From: Planctomycetota bacterium
GTDB lineage: Bacteria > Planctomycetota > SZUA-567 > H5-PLA8
Assembly: GCA_027493525.1 (NCBI GenBank)
Contig: JAOSKN010000003.1
Location: forward strand, 1 to 64,000
Direction: 5' to 3'
Length of the DNA: 64,000 nucleotides
Below, in pieces: positions 50,646 through 59,346 of this stretch (positions within the stretch are counted from its first letter, which is position 1; each line of letters begins with the position of its first letter). Under the pieces are notes generated by a model. The model ran no database searches. It was given only the letters and a program-made list of their open reading frames with translations, and had not been told where the DNA came from. The position numbers and the translations under genes are program-made.

Positions 50646-53153
50646 ATGCCCCCATCCGGATCGCCAGCCACGATCGGCCAGTTCCAGCTTCTCGAGAAGA
50701 TCGGCGAAGGCGGGATGGGCGCCGTTTACAAGGCGCGCCAGGCGAACCTGGACCGCATCGTGGCGCTGAAGGTGCTGCCGCGGAACCTGGCGGCCGACCG
50801 GCAGTTCGTGGACCGCTTCCTGCGCGAGGCGCGCGCGACGGCGAAGCTGAATCATCCGCACATCGTCGCGGGCATCGACGTGGGCGAGGCCGGCGGCGTG
50901 TATTACTTCGCGATGGAGTACATCGAAGGTGAGAACCTGGGCCAGCGCATCGACCGCGAGAAGCGGCTGGCCGAACGGGAAGCGCTGGAACTCGGCGTGG
51001 CCGTAGCATCGGCGCTGAGCCACGCGCACAAGGCCGGGATCCTGCACCGCGACGTGAAACCCGAGAACATCATCCTCTCGTCGGACGGCCCCAAGCTCGC
51101 GGACCTGGGCTTGGCCAAGGGCACCGCCACGGAGAACACCGCGCTGACGCAGACCCATATGGTGGTGGGCTCGCCGAACTACATTTCGCCCGAACAGGCC
51201 AGCGGGGCGCGGGACCTGGACGGGCGGACCGACGTCTACTCGCTGGGCTGCACGCTCTACCATGCCGTAGCGGGGCGCACCCCGTTCGAAGGGGCGACCG
51301 CAGCGGTGCTGATGGCCAAGCACCTGACCGAGCGGATGCCGCACCCGCAGGATCTCAATCCGGGCCTGAGCGACGGGTTCTGCGCGGTCCTGGCGCGGAT
51401 GGTCGCGCGAGACCGGGAACACCGCCACGCCGGCGCGGAGGCGTGTTGGGCCGACCTGGAGGCGTGCCTGAACGGGCAGGCTCCGTTGACGCCGCCGCTG
51501 CGCGGGGACCTGTCCAATTTCCTGCCTCGGGAGCGCAAACGCGGCAACCGGCAGGGTCGCGACGCCTCGGACGCGGCGATTCGGCGCGTCTCGCGGGTCT
51601 CGGAGCGCGAGCCGCGGCGGGAGCCGTCGCGCCGGGCATCCTTCGGCGCGGCGCCGTACCTGCTCGTGCCGGCGCTGGCGGGGCTGGCGCTGGTGGTCGG
51701 GGTGCTGGTGGGCCGTTCGGGCGGCGAGCCTTCCGCACCAAAGGACGGGCCGTCGAAGCCCGCGCGCAAGTCGGAGCCGGTTGCCGCCGCGCCACGGGAG
51801 CCGGTCGCGGCCTCGAAGACGGAAGCGGCGGAACTCGCCAAGGTCGCGCTTGACGCGATCCGCAACGGGCCGCCTGTGGCCTTGCCTGCGCCCGAACCGA
51901 AGCCCGAGGTGGCGGTGACGGGGCAACTGACGCGCGCGAAGGTCCGCCTGCTGCCGGCGCCGGGCGCGAAGAAGGGCGACTGGCCGGGCTACCGCGGCTC
52001 GTGCGGGGACGGCGCGCAGGAATCCGGCGCGCTGGCCGGACGCTGGCCTGACGGCGGGCTGGCCCTGGCCTGGTCCGCGGACGCGCCGCTCGAGACCTGG
52101 ACCGAAAAGCCCGACGGCCCGACCGGGCCGGCTGTCGCGGGCGGCGTCGCCGTGGCGGAGGATCGCGCCGTCCTGTTGGGGCGCGAAGGCGGGAGCGATT
52201 ACGTCTGCTGCTTTGACCTGGCGTCGGGGCGGAGGCTCTGGAGCAAAAACTGGAATGCCCCGGGCAGCCTGCGCTACAGCGCCAATCCACGCGCGACGCC
52301 GTCGATCTCCGCGGGGCGCGTCTTCGCGCTCTCGGCGTTCGGCTGGCTCGCCTGCTGGGATCTGGAGAGCGGCAAGCCGCTGTGGAAGATCAACCTGCCG
52401 CGCGATCTCAAGGGCCAGATCCCCGAGTTCGGCTATTCCGCCTCGCCGCTGGTCTGCGATAACCTCCTGATTGCACAGCCGGGGGGGCAAGGGACGTCCG
52501 TGGCGGCGTTCGATCCGGCCACCGGCAAGCCGGTCTGGACGGTTCGGTCGGATGCCGCCGCGTACGCGACGCCGCTGCGCCTGGAGGTCGACGGCGAGGC
52601 GCAGGTGCTGGCGTGGACCAGCCAGGGGCTGGCCGCGCTGGCGCTCAAGGACGGCGCGGAACGCTGGACCGGCACCTGGGCGGATCCGCTGAGCACCGGC
52701 GCGCCGCTCTGGGGCGACGGCTGCGTTTTCCTGTCATCGCCTGCAAAGGGCGGCTCGGTGTTGGACCTCTTTTCGGCGCGGGGTTCGTGGACCACGCGCG
52801 TGCGCTGGCTGAAAGACGAGATGCGCACGCAGACGACCTCGGGCCTGGCCTGGAACGACAGCTTCTTCATTCACGCGCCGCCGCAGCACCTTCAATGCGT
52901 GGACGCGAAGTCGGGCGAGGCGCGCTGGAGCCGCGGCGGGTACGGCTTCCAGTGCGGGCTGATCCGCTCGGGCGATCGCATCCTGGTGCTGCTCCAGGAC
53001 GGCGAAGTCGAGCTGATCGAGGCCAGCGCCGAGGCATACAAGCCGCTGCACCGGTTCAAGGCCTGCGAGCCGACCTGGGTGCATCCGGCCATCGCCGGGG
53101 GCCGGCTCCTGGTGCGCGACAACCGGAAGGTGTACTGCTACACGCTGCCCTGA
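50646..53153 (+). CDS. Ser/Thr protein kinase with transmembrane helix and PQQ-type beta-propeller
   Basis: An 835-residue transmembrane kinase. The Hanks-type kinase domain spans about 11-275, with IGEGGMGAVYKA, the ATP-binding Lys in VALKVL, catalytic HRDVKPEN, DLGLA in place of DFG (an Asp-Leu-Gly variant common in bacteria) and SPNYISPEQ. A Pro/Arg-rich linker leads to one membrane helix (about 337-357, YLLVPALAGLALVVGVLVG). The outer part (about 440-835) consists of PQQ-like repeats (FDLASGRRLWSKNW, DPATGKPVWTV, DAKSGEARWSRG) that probably form a ligand-binding propeller. Such kinases are abundant in Planctomycetota. The ATG at 50,646 places the kinase fold 11 residues in. Confidence 0.92.
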   Translation: MPPSGSPATIGQFQLLEKIGEGGMGAVYKARQANLDRIVALKVLPRNLAADRQFVDRFLREARATAKLNHPHIVAGIDVGEAGGVYYFAMEYIEGENLGQRIDREKRLAEREALELGVAVASALSHAHKAGILHRDVKPENIILSSDGPKLADLGLAKGTATENTALTQTHMVVGSPNYISPEQASGARDLDGRTDVYSLGCTLYHAVAGRTPFEGATAAVLMAKHLTERMPHPQDLNPGLSDGFCAVLARMVARDREHRHAGAEACWADLEACLNGQAPLTPPLRGDLSNFLPRERKRGNRQGRDASDAAIRRVSRVSEREPRREPSRRASFGAAPYLLVPALAGLALVVGVLVGRSGGEPSAPKDGPSKPARKSEPVAAAPREPVAASKTEAAELAKVALDAIRNGPPVALPAPEPKPEVAVTGQLTRAKVRLLPAPGAKKGDWPGYRGSCGDGAQESGALAGRWPDGGLALAWSADAPLETWTEKPDGPTGPAVAGGVAVAEDRAVLLGREGGSDYVCCFDLASGRRLWSKNWNAPGSLRYSANPRATPSISAGRVFALSAFGWLACWDLESGKPLWKINLPRDLKGQIPEFGYSASPLVCDNLLIAQPGGQGTSVAAFDPATGKPVWTVRSDAAAYATPLRLEVDGEAQVLAWTSQGLAALALKDGAERWTGTWADPLSTGAPLWGDGCVFLSSPAKGGSVLDLFSARGSWTTRVRWLKDEMRTQTTSGLAWNDSFFIHAPPQHLQCVDAKSGEARWSRGGYGFQCGLIRSGDRILVLLQDGEVELIEASAEAYKPLHRFKACEPTWVHPAIAGGRLLVRDNRKVYCYTLP

Positions 53154-53399
53154 GTACCGCGCCGCGGAAGTTCCTGACCCATTGCTTGGTCCTTTTGGCC
53201 CGGCTCTTCGTTGCGCCTCGGCCACAGATCTTCGTCCCGATATGCTCCCTCAGCGCGCCTCGACCCGGACCCAAATGCCTGGCGCTTTGGGCCAGTTACT
53301 TCTGCGGCACGGTACTGAGTTTTTTGCCTGCTCCAAGCGCCCGGCCCCAGCGGGCGAGGCCCGCCGGGGCTGGAGTACGCCGCCGATGCCGGAGGCGCC

Positions 53400-54179
53400 C
53401 TACAGGGCCGTGGTCTCGCCCTTGAGCAGCGCCTCGGCCTCCTCCTTTCCCGCGCCCAGGTTGGGAATCAGCATCGGCACCCGCTTGCGGTAGGCGCGAT
53501 AGGCCGCGCCGTGGAAGGCCTCCAGGTCGCGTTCCTCGACCCGGATCGCCATCAGGATGTAGGCGCTCATGCCGAGCGCGAAGACCAAGTGCGCCACGCT
53601 CATGGTCGGCGTCGCCCAGAAGGCCATCAGCCAGGCCACGTAGAGCGGATGCCGGACGTACTTGTAGGGGCCCGGGACCCCGAAGCGCAGGGGCGTGTAG
53701 GGCTTGCCGCGGAGATGCAGCCAGGCCTGGCGCAGCCCGAACAGATCGAAGTGGTTGATGAAGAAACTCGCCGCGGGCACGCCCAGCCACCCCGCGCAAG
53801 CCACCGTGTCAAGCAACCCCTTCAAGCCCGGGTCTTCGACGCTCCAGACCGTTCCGCCCAGCGGCCGCCACTGCCAGAAGAGCAGCGCCAGCGCGACGCA
53901 GCTCAGCAGCACGTAGGTCGCGCGCTCGATGGGCTCGGGAACCATCCGCGTCCACCAACGCTTGAAGGCGGGGCGCGCCATCCCGGAATGCTGAAGGGCG
54001 AAGACCCCGATCAGGCCCGCGTCGATCGCCAGCGCCAGCCACCACGGATCAATCGCGGCGCCGTCGAGCGGATTGGCGACGTATATTCCGCTCACGAAGC
54101 CGATCGTATACAGGTACGTGGCCAGGAAAGCGCCGTATGCGAGCAGCGCATAGGCCATGTATGTCACGCGCTTGAACAT
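53400..54179 (-). CDS. mddA: Membrane methyltransferase, MddA-like (isoprenylcysteine methyltransferase superfamily)
   Basis: A 259-residue membrane protein with about five hydrophobic helices. The C-terminal half has the NnrU/ICMT-type SAM-binding signature: LRGKPYTPLRF, GPYKYVRHPLYVAWLMAFWA, and a terminal EERDLEAFHGAAYRAYRKRVPMLIPN. The combination with TPTMSVAHLVFA is very close to what is remembered for methanethiol S-methyltransferase MddA, which makes dimethyl sulfide from methanethiol. Other members of the superfamily methylate different thiols, so substrate assignment is provisional. Monocistronic, in a region without clear promoter. Confidence 0.68.
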   Translation of the reverse strand: MFKRVTYMAYALLAYGAFLATYLYTIGFVSGIYVANPLDGAAIDPWWLALAIDAGLIGVFALQHSGMARPAFKRWWTRMVPEPIERATYVLLSCVALALLFWQWRPLGGTVWSVEDPGLKGLLDTVACAGWLGVPAASFFINHFDLFGLRQAWLHLRGKPYTPLRFGVPGPYKYVRHPLYVAWLMAFWATPTMSVAHLVFALGMSAYILMAIRVEERDLEAFHGAAYRAYRKRVPMLIPNLGAGKEEAEALLKGETTAL

Positions 54180-54390
54180 GCGAACCTCCTCTTATTTGAT
54201 GCAGGCTACCGGCAGGCCGCCGGCGCCCCAATCCCATGAGGATCGGGTGAAGGCACGGCGCGTGCCAGTTCGAGCCTGATTTCTAAGTCAAGGAGGGGTA
54301 ACAAGTTCTCGGATGATTTGGCTTGGGCGAGCGTGACGAGATTTCGGGAGTTGCGAGATTTCGCTGCCGGCGTCGCGAGAATTCGCGAGT

Positions 54391-54960
54391 TCAGCGCGGC
54401 TTCTCGATGCCCAGGGCCTTGATGCGGGAACTGAGCGTGGAGGGCTTCATGCCCAGGAGCTTCGCCGCGCCGTCGTCGCCGGCGACCTTCCACTCGCAGG
54501 CTTCCAGGGCGCGGACGAGGTTGCGCCGTTCCAATTGCTGGAGTTCGGAGACGGTGCGGATGCCGGAATCTCCGGCGGGTGCGGGCGGCGCGAAGGCGGC
54601 CGCCGCCGGGGGCAACTCGGGGAGCGCGCGGTCGAGGTCGAGGCGCCCGTCGCGGGCGATGATCACGGCGCGCTCGATGACGTTCTCCAGTTCCCGCACG
54701 TTGCCGGGCCAGGCGTAGGCCTTGAGGCGGGCGGCGTCGGCCTCGGTGAGGGGCGCGAGGCTCCGGCCGTTGCGCTGCGCGAAGCGTTCGAGGAAGGCGC
54801 CGGCGAGGAGCGGGATGTCCTCGACGCGTTCGCGCAGGGGCGGCACGCGGATGGGGAAGACGTTGAGGCGATAGTAGAGGTCCTCGCGGAAGCGCCCTTC
54901 GCGGGCTTCTTCCTTCAGGTCGCGGTGCGTGGCGGCGACGACGCGGACGTCGCGCCGCTT
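54391..54960 (-). pseudogene. 3' part of a sigma-54-dependent activator, 5' end missing
   Basis: The reading frame covers the C-terminal 190 residues of an NtrC-type activator: DVRVVAATHRDL, the sensor region DLYYRLNVFPIRVPPLRER, PGNVRELENVIERAV and a Fis-type helix-turn-helix ending in LGIEKPR. The Walker A, GAFTGA loop and Walker B that should precede are absent: at 54,960 the sequence changes abruptly into the middle of an FHA domain on the opposite strand. The fragment has no start codon at a sensible place. It is either a real deletion remnant or an assembly misjoin. Confidence 0.8.
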
Positions 54961-55128
54961 CACGCCACCGTGAAGAAGACCGGCCGGCGCTACCTGATCG
55001 AGGACGAGAACAGCGAAAAGGGCGTCTACGTGAACGGGCGCAAGGTGGATAAATGGGTCCTGCAGCCCGGGGACACCGTCTCGATCGGCGAGACCGTGCT
55101 GCGCTACAACGAGAAGGACCGCAATTGA
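54961..55128 (+). pseudogene. 3' part of an FHA-domain gene, 5' end missing
   Basis: The last 55 codons of a forkhead-associated (phosphothreonine-binding) domain: HATVKKTGRRYLIEDENSEK, then GVYVNGRKV and LQPGDTVSIGETVLRY, ending at 55,128. The first strands with the GR and SRxH motifs are missing, because the sequence to the left of 54,961 is the antisense of a sigma-54 activator. FHA domains read kinase signals, and the gene would have been transcribed divergently from the activator before the junction formed. Confidence 0.75.
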
Positions 55129-55178
55129 AGCGGAAAGCGCTCGCGTGAAATAGCCCGCTAGGCCAGGAGCCTTAAGCC

Positions 55179-55872
55179 ATGCCCAGGCCCGGATATTACG
55201 TCTGTCCCCAGTGCGGCCAGGAAGGGGCGCCGCAGCCGCCTCACAGCACGTGCCCGCACTGCGGCGCGGCGGGATTGGGAACCTCGCCGCAGCCCATGCC
55301 CGTGGGATCCCTGCCGGCCGCGACGCAGAGCTTTCCAGAACGGATGAAGGCGAACAAGGCGCTGGCCGGGCGAATCTGTCCGGGCTGCCAGGCCGAGGTC
55401 GAACTGGGCCAGGAGGTCTGGAACTGCCCGCAATGCCAGAACACGATGCACCAGGCCTGCCACGAGGCCGGAGGCGCGTGCCTGAATCCGAATTGCACGT
55501 CCGCGCTGCAACTCGCCGGCGGCGCGCCGGCCGCGCCGCAGGCCCCGGCGGCGGCGCCCGCAGGCCAGACCAAACCCTGCCCCTACTGCAGTGAGCCGAT
55601 CCCGCAGGACGCCCGCAAATGCCGATTCTGCGGGGAAGTCCTGGACAAGGCCGGCCGGCTGCGGCAGCAGCGCATGAAGAAGCAGTTCGCCGAGGACGAG
55701 AACCTGTCCGTGGCGGAGATTCTTTTCGGCATCCTGTGCGGCCTGATCGCCTGCATCTTCGGGATCGTCTGGATGCTTCAGGGCAAAAAAGAAGGGCGGC
55801 AAGCTGATCCTGGTGGTGATCATCACTCAACTCGTCTTCCTGGCCATTCGATTGGCGGCGGGCGCGCACTGA
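55179..55872 (+). CDS. Prok-RING-type zinc-binding membrane protein 1 (frameshifted at its end)
   Basis: About 230 residues when reconstructed. Residues 8-30 hold a zinc ribbon (YVCPQCGQ, then TCPHCG). Residues 65-110 form a RING-like treble clef (ICPGCQAEVELGQEVWNCPQC, trimmed: ICPGC, WNCPQC, MHQACH, CLNPNC), followed by another ribbon (PCPYCSEPI then CRFCG, about 132-150). Two hydrophobic helices close the protein. The frame shifts at the run of six A (55,785-55,790); in the +1 frame the text continues as KLILVVIITQLVFLAIRL and stops at 55,872. One extra A is the simplest cause. First gene of a five-gene run with an E2-like protein, so an E3-like adaptor role is suggested. Confidence 0.75.
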
Positions 55873-55887
55873 GCGGCGGAGCAGACC

Positions 55888-56517
55888 ATGTCCGAAACGG
55901 AATCTCAGGCCGCGCCGTTCCCGGCGCCGCCGGTCCTCAAGGCCGGCGCGGAACTGGCCGGGCAGCTCTGCTCGATCTGCCAGACGACGGTCATCGCCGG
56001 CGAGTCGGTTGTCGCCTGCCCCTGCTGCGCGCTGCCGTTCCACTCCGAGTGCTGGGACGAGAATCGCGGCTGCTCCGCCTACGGCTGCAAGGCCGCCCCG
56101 CCGACGATCAAGCCCAAGCAGGACGCGCAGCCGCTCTCTAACGCCTGGGGCGACGAGAAGCCGTGTCCCAAGTGCAACAAGAAGATCAAGGCCCAGGCGC
56201 TCAAGTGCCGGTTCTGCGGGGCCGTCTTCGGCAGTCGGGACGTGATCTCGAAGGAGGAATACGCCAGCCGCGAGTACGAGGGCAACGAGTACGCGGCGGC
56301 GCGCAACAAGGTGATGCTGCTGTTTTTCCTTTCCGTCGCGGGCTGCATCGCGCCGCTGGGCGTGATCCTGGTGGGGATCCTGATCTCGCACAAGGAGCTG
56401 ATGGGGATTGACTACCGTCGCCTTTCGCCCACACTGAAGGCGCTGTTGTGGTGCGCCTTCGGCGTGGGTCTGAGTTTGATCCTGATGATGATCCTCCTGG
56501 CGGCCTTCGACTCCTGA
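55888..56517 (+). CDS. Prok-RING-type zinc-binding membrane protein 2
   Basis: A 209-residue protein. A RING-like treble clef lies at about 25-67 (LCSICQTTV, then VACPCC, FHSECW and GCSAYGC), followed by a zinc ribbon (PCPKCNKKI then CRFCGAVFG, about 94-115). Two transmembrane helices lie at about 146-170 and 187-208. The cysteine/histidine order C-C-C-C-H-C-C-C resembles Prok-RING domains described in bacterial ubiquitin-like gene neighbourhoods. Its stop overlaps the start of the next gene (TGATG). Soluble part expected in the cytoplasm. Confidence 0.78.
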   Translation: MSETESQAAPFPAPPVLKAGAELAGQLCSICQTTVIAGESVVACPCCALPFHSECWDENRGCSAYGCKAAPPTIKPKQDAQPLSNAWGDEKPCPKCNKKIKAQALKCRFCGAVFGSRDVISKEEYASREYEGNEYAAARNKVMLLFFLSVAGCIAPLGVILVGILISHKELMGIDYRRLSPTLKALLWCAFGVGLSLILMMILLAAFDS

Positions 56518-57827
56518 TGGAACCGCGCGCGCCCGAGCCCGCTGCCGCCGGCCTTTTTCAGGCCGGGAACACGTGCCCCTTCTGCCAGGAGAGCATCGTC
56601 GCGGGGCAGTTGATCGTGAATTGCCCGTCCTGCGGGAGCATCCACCACGAGACGTGCTGGGCGCACAAAAAGGGCTGTTCTTCGTACCATTGCGACCGGG
56701 CCGTGCGGATGGAGAGCCTGGACCGCCCCGCCGACATCGTGCTGACCGGCGAGGACGTGGCGCGCGCGCCGGCCGCGCCGCCGCGTCCGCGCCGGACGGC
56801 GGGCGCCGAGGCGGCCGCGCCGTTCCTGCCGCCGGCGCCGTTGCGCCACAGCCGGCTGGCCCTGGCGGCGGCGGTCGTCGCGGGCCTGAGCCTGGTGGGG
56901 ATCGCCGGGGCGATAAAGGCGAGCGTGCCCACGGTCTCGGTGGGCATCGGCCTGGCCCTGCTGGCCGTCGTGCTGGGCGTCGTCTCCGTGCTGCGGATCA
57001 ACAATCCTTCCAAGCGCCTCCACGGGCTGCCGGTGGCCTCGGCGGCGACGCTGCTGCCGATCGTGCTGACGGTGATCTACTTCGCGGCGCTCGCCTCGCA
57101 GCTCCAGCAGGACACGCGCCTGGTCCGGATGAACCAGAAGTTCTTCGAGAGCATGCCCACGGAGGAGCACCTCGAACGGATGCCCCAGCCGGTCCGTAAC
57201 GCGATGCGCGCGAACGTGGTCGTGCGGCACGGGGGGTTCGCGGAGGCGCTGAGCTACGGTTCGGGAGTGATCCTGAAGCTGGGCGGGCACGTCGCCTTCA
57301 TCCTGACCAACAAGCACGTGATCGGCGACGCCCAGTCGGGCGAGATCGAGGTGGTCTTCTACACCGGCGAGACGGGGAAGGCGGACATCCTGTGGACGGG
57401 CGCGGAGGGCGTGGACCTGGCGCTGCTGGCGTGCCCGGTCATCGCGCTGGAGAAGTACGCGCCGGTGCGCGTGGCCGAGGAAACGGTGGGCACGGGCGCC
57501 GAGGTCTTCGCGGTGGGCAATCCGATGGGCCTGAGTTGGACGTATACGCAGGGGACGATCTCGGGCCTGCGCAGGATGGAGGGCGGGCCGAACGGGGTCG
57601 AATTGTACCAGACCCAGACGCCGATCAATTCGGGCAACAGCGGCGGCGGGTTGTACACGCGCGAAGGCGTGCTGATCGGCGTCAACACGCTGACCGAGGA
57701 CAAGCAGGTCGCCGAGGGGCTCAGCTTCGCCATCAGCACCGCCACGCTGCTCGAACAGCTCGACGCCGAGCAGCGCCAGCGCTGGCTCAGCCGACCCGAG
57801 GCGCCGGCGGGAAAGGAAGCGCCATGA
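56517..57827 (+). CDS. Prok-RING - transmembrane - trypsin-like (HtrA-type) protease fusion
   Basis: A 436-residue fusion. The N-terminal RING-like clef lies at about 18-60 (TCPFCQESI, NCPSCG, HHETCW, GCSSYHC), then comes an Ala/Pro linker and two or three transmembrane helices (about 110-200). The C-terminal chymotrypsin-fold protease spans about 225-425, with His in ILTNKHVIGD, Asp in GVDLALLAC and Ser in INSGNSGGGLY. There is no PDZ domain. The joining of a RING-like module to a protease in one polypeptide, next to an E2-like gene, points to targeted proteolysis at the membrane; the direction of the protease domain depends on the number of helices. ATG 56,517 overlaps the previous stop. 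Confidence 0.85.
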   Translation: MEPRAPEPAAAGLFQAGNTCPFCQESIVAGQLIVNCPSCGSIHHETCWAHKKGCSSYHCDRAVRMESLDRPADIVLTGEDVARAPAAPPRPRRTAGAEAAAPFLPPAPLRHSRLALAAAVVAGLSLVGIAGAIKASVPTVSVGIGLALLAVVLGVVSVLRINNPSKRLHGLPVASAATLLPIVLTVIYFAALASQLQQDTRLVRMNQKFFESMPTEEHLERMPQPVRNAMRANVVVRHGGFAEALSYGSGVILKLGGHVAFILTNKHVIGDAQSGEIEVVFYTGETGKADILWTGAEGVDLALLACPVIALEKYAPVRVAEETVGTGAEVFAVGNPMGLSWTYTQGTISGLRRMEGGPNGVELYQTQTPINSGNSGGGLYTREGVLIGVNTLTEDKQVAEGLSFAISTATLLEQLDAEQRQRWLSRPEAPAGKEAP

Positions 57828-58735
57828 GCGTGCGGCTGCGCCGGCTCAAGGCCGATTTCGAGAAGCTCAACTCCTTCTTCACGGCGGAGTCGCGCATCCG
57901 CATCAAGAAGACGCTCGGCAGCCCGCCCGAGAAGTACCAGTTCGAGTACCTGGTCACCGGCATGGAGAAGCGGCTCGACGGGAAACTGCAGGTCCGCAAC
58001 AACTTTCTCATCGAGATTACCCTTACCGGAAGCTATCCGCGCATGGCGCCGCAGTGCCGCATGCTCACGCCGGTTTTTCATCCCAACATCGCGCCGCACG
58101 CGATCTGCATTGGGGACCACTGGGCGGCGGGCGAATCCCTGGCCAATCTCGTCGTGCGCATTGCCGAGATGCTGAGTTATCAGTCCTACAACGTGAAGAG
58201 CCCGCTCAACGGCGAGGCGGCGCAATGGGCCGAACAGAACCGCGAGAAGCTGCCGCTGGATACGTTCGATTACACCGCGCTGCTCTCGATCGGCGAGGCG
58301 GTCGGGCGGCGCGCGGACGGATCGGCGGTGGCCGGCGACACCTGCGCCAACTGCGGGCGTAAGGGCTCGCCCGAGGAGATGCGCGCCTGCGTCAACCTGC
58401 ACGTGGCCTGTCCCCAGTGCGCGCACGCCTGCCCGGTCTGCGGGAGCCTGGGCTGCCTCAAGTGCAGCCTGGTCGCCTGCTCGCAATGCAAGCGCACGGT
58501 CTGCGCCAAATGCAGCTACCGTTGCGCTTCCTGCCAGCAGACGGTCTGCTCGGAGCACGCGGGGGCCTGCGCCGTCTGCCGCGAGGGGCGCTGCCAGGAC
58601 TGCCTGGTCGCGTGCGCGGCCTGCGGCCAGAGCGCCTGCCTCGAGCACGTCAAGAAGGTCGCGTTCTCCGACGGGCGCCAGGACTATGCCTGCACGGGCT
58701 GCATCGGTCGGGCGGCGCGCGCCGGGACGGCCTGA
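57824..58735 (+). CDS. E2-like ubiquitin-conjugating-fold protein with C-terminal treble-clef array
   Basis: A 303-residue protein. Residues 1-145 follow the UBC/E2 pattern: a first helix, YPRMAPQCRMLTPVFHPNI (71-89; the HPN motif at 86-88), the putative catalytic C95 in HAICIGDHW, then a W and a helix resembling the E2 helix after the active site, ending in SPLNGEAAQW (compare NPDDPL in eukaryotic E2s). Residues 170-300 contain about ten CxxC pairs (CANCG, CPQCAHACPVCG, CSQCKRTVC, CAACGQ), a chain of RING/B-box-like treble clefs. An E2 and E3-like fusion is the reading. It overlaps the RING-protease gene (ATGA). No E1, JAB peptidase or ubiquitin-like gene is visible nearby. Confidence 0.8.
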   Translation: MSVRLRRLKADFEKLNSFFTAESRIRIKKTLGSPPEKYQFEYLVTGMEKRLDGKLQVRNNFLIEITLTGSYPRMAPQCRMLTPVFHPNIAPHAICIGDHWAAGESLANLVVRIAEMLSYQSYNVKSPLNGEAAQWAEQNREKLPLDTFDYTALLSIGEAVGRRADGSAVAGDTCANCGRKGSPEEMRACVNLHVACPQCAHACPVCGSLGCLKCSLVACSQCKRTVCAKCSYRCASCQQTVCSEHAGACAVCREGRCQDCLVACAACGQSACLEHVKKVAFSDGRQDYACTGCIGRAARAGTA

Positions 58736-59224
58736 ATGTCCATCGCCGCCCGCGCGCTCAAGGCCCTGGGCGCGACGCTCCGCCACGACCCGCGCGTGCC
58801 GGACCGCTCGACGCAGCTCACGTTCATCGCGATCTTCGCCTTCTGCCTCGCTGCGCCGATCTTCTTCGGCTACGACCGCGAGCGCGGTACGCTGCGACTC
58901 TCCGGCACGGACTTGCCGCCCCTGTGCTACAGCCGCCGGCTCTTCGATGCCGATTGTCCCGGCTGCGGGATGGCGCGCGCCTTCGTCTGCGTGGCCCACG
59001 GCGAGGTGGGCGAATCGCTGCGTTGGCACCGCCTGGGCCTGGCGCTCTACGGCTTCTTCGCGGCGCAGTTGGCGTACCGGGTCTGGCTGCTGCGCCGCGG
59101 GGGCGACTCGGCCGCGCCCCGAGCGGGCAAGTGGCTGCATTACACGGGCTGGGTCCTGGTCGGCGCGTTGGTGGTGAACTGGTTGGCGGGGTTCGTGAGC
59201 GGGGCGGGGAATGGCAATCTGTGA
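58736..59224 (+). CDS. DUF2752 membrane protein
   Basis: A 162-residue membrane protein with three hydrophobic helices (about 29-47, 80-115 and 137-155). It carries the DUF2752 hallmark CPGCGMARAF (about 82-91), followed by a helix with HGEVGESLRWH. DUF2752 proteins are small membrane proteins of unknown function. The start follows the E2-like stop without a gap, so it belongs to the same operon and may anchor or recruit its products. Confidence 0.85.
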   Translation: MSIAARALKALGATLRHDPRVPDRSTQLTFIAIFAFCLAAPIFFGYDRERGTLRLSGTDLPPLCYSRRLFDADCPGCGMARAFVCVAHGEVGESLRWHRLGLALYGFFAAQLAYRVWLLRRGGDSAAPRAGKWLHYTGWVLVGALVVNWLAGFVSGAGNGNL

Positions 59225-59302
59225 TCTGTAATCTGTAATCTGTGAACGGCTTTAGCCGTAGCGCCGGCGTCCCGCCGGCAGTATCGCCGCCGTCTCGGCG
59301 GC
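59216..59302. repeat. Short tandem repeat and two GC-rich hairpins after the E2 operon
   Basis: AATCTGT-type units occur four times in 59,216-59,244. Two stem-loops follow: GCCGGCG/CGCCGGC (59,263-59,279) and GCCGCCG/CGGCGGC (59,286-59,302). This tandem-plus-hairpin spacer resembles dispersed intergenic elements seen in several Planctomycetota-like genomes and may also end the operon transcript. Confidence 0.55.
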
Positions 59303-59346
59303 AATTGCGGGAATCGAGAGCATCCCGTCCGAAGGAGAGGGGAACG

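Noticed and set aside
59242-59346. N-terminal extension of the hypothetical gene at 59,347
   Set aside because: The extra codons run through the intergenic hairpin element, which often yields AGVPPA-like spurious peptides; the ATG at 59,347 has the good ribosome site.
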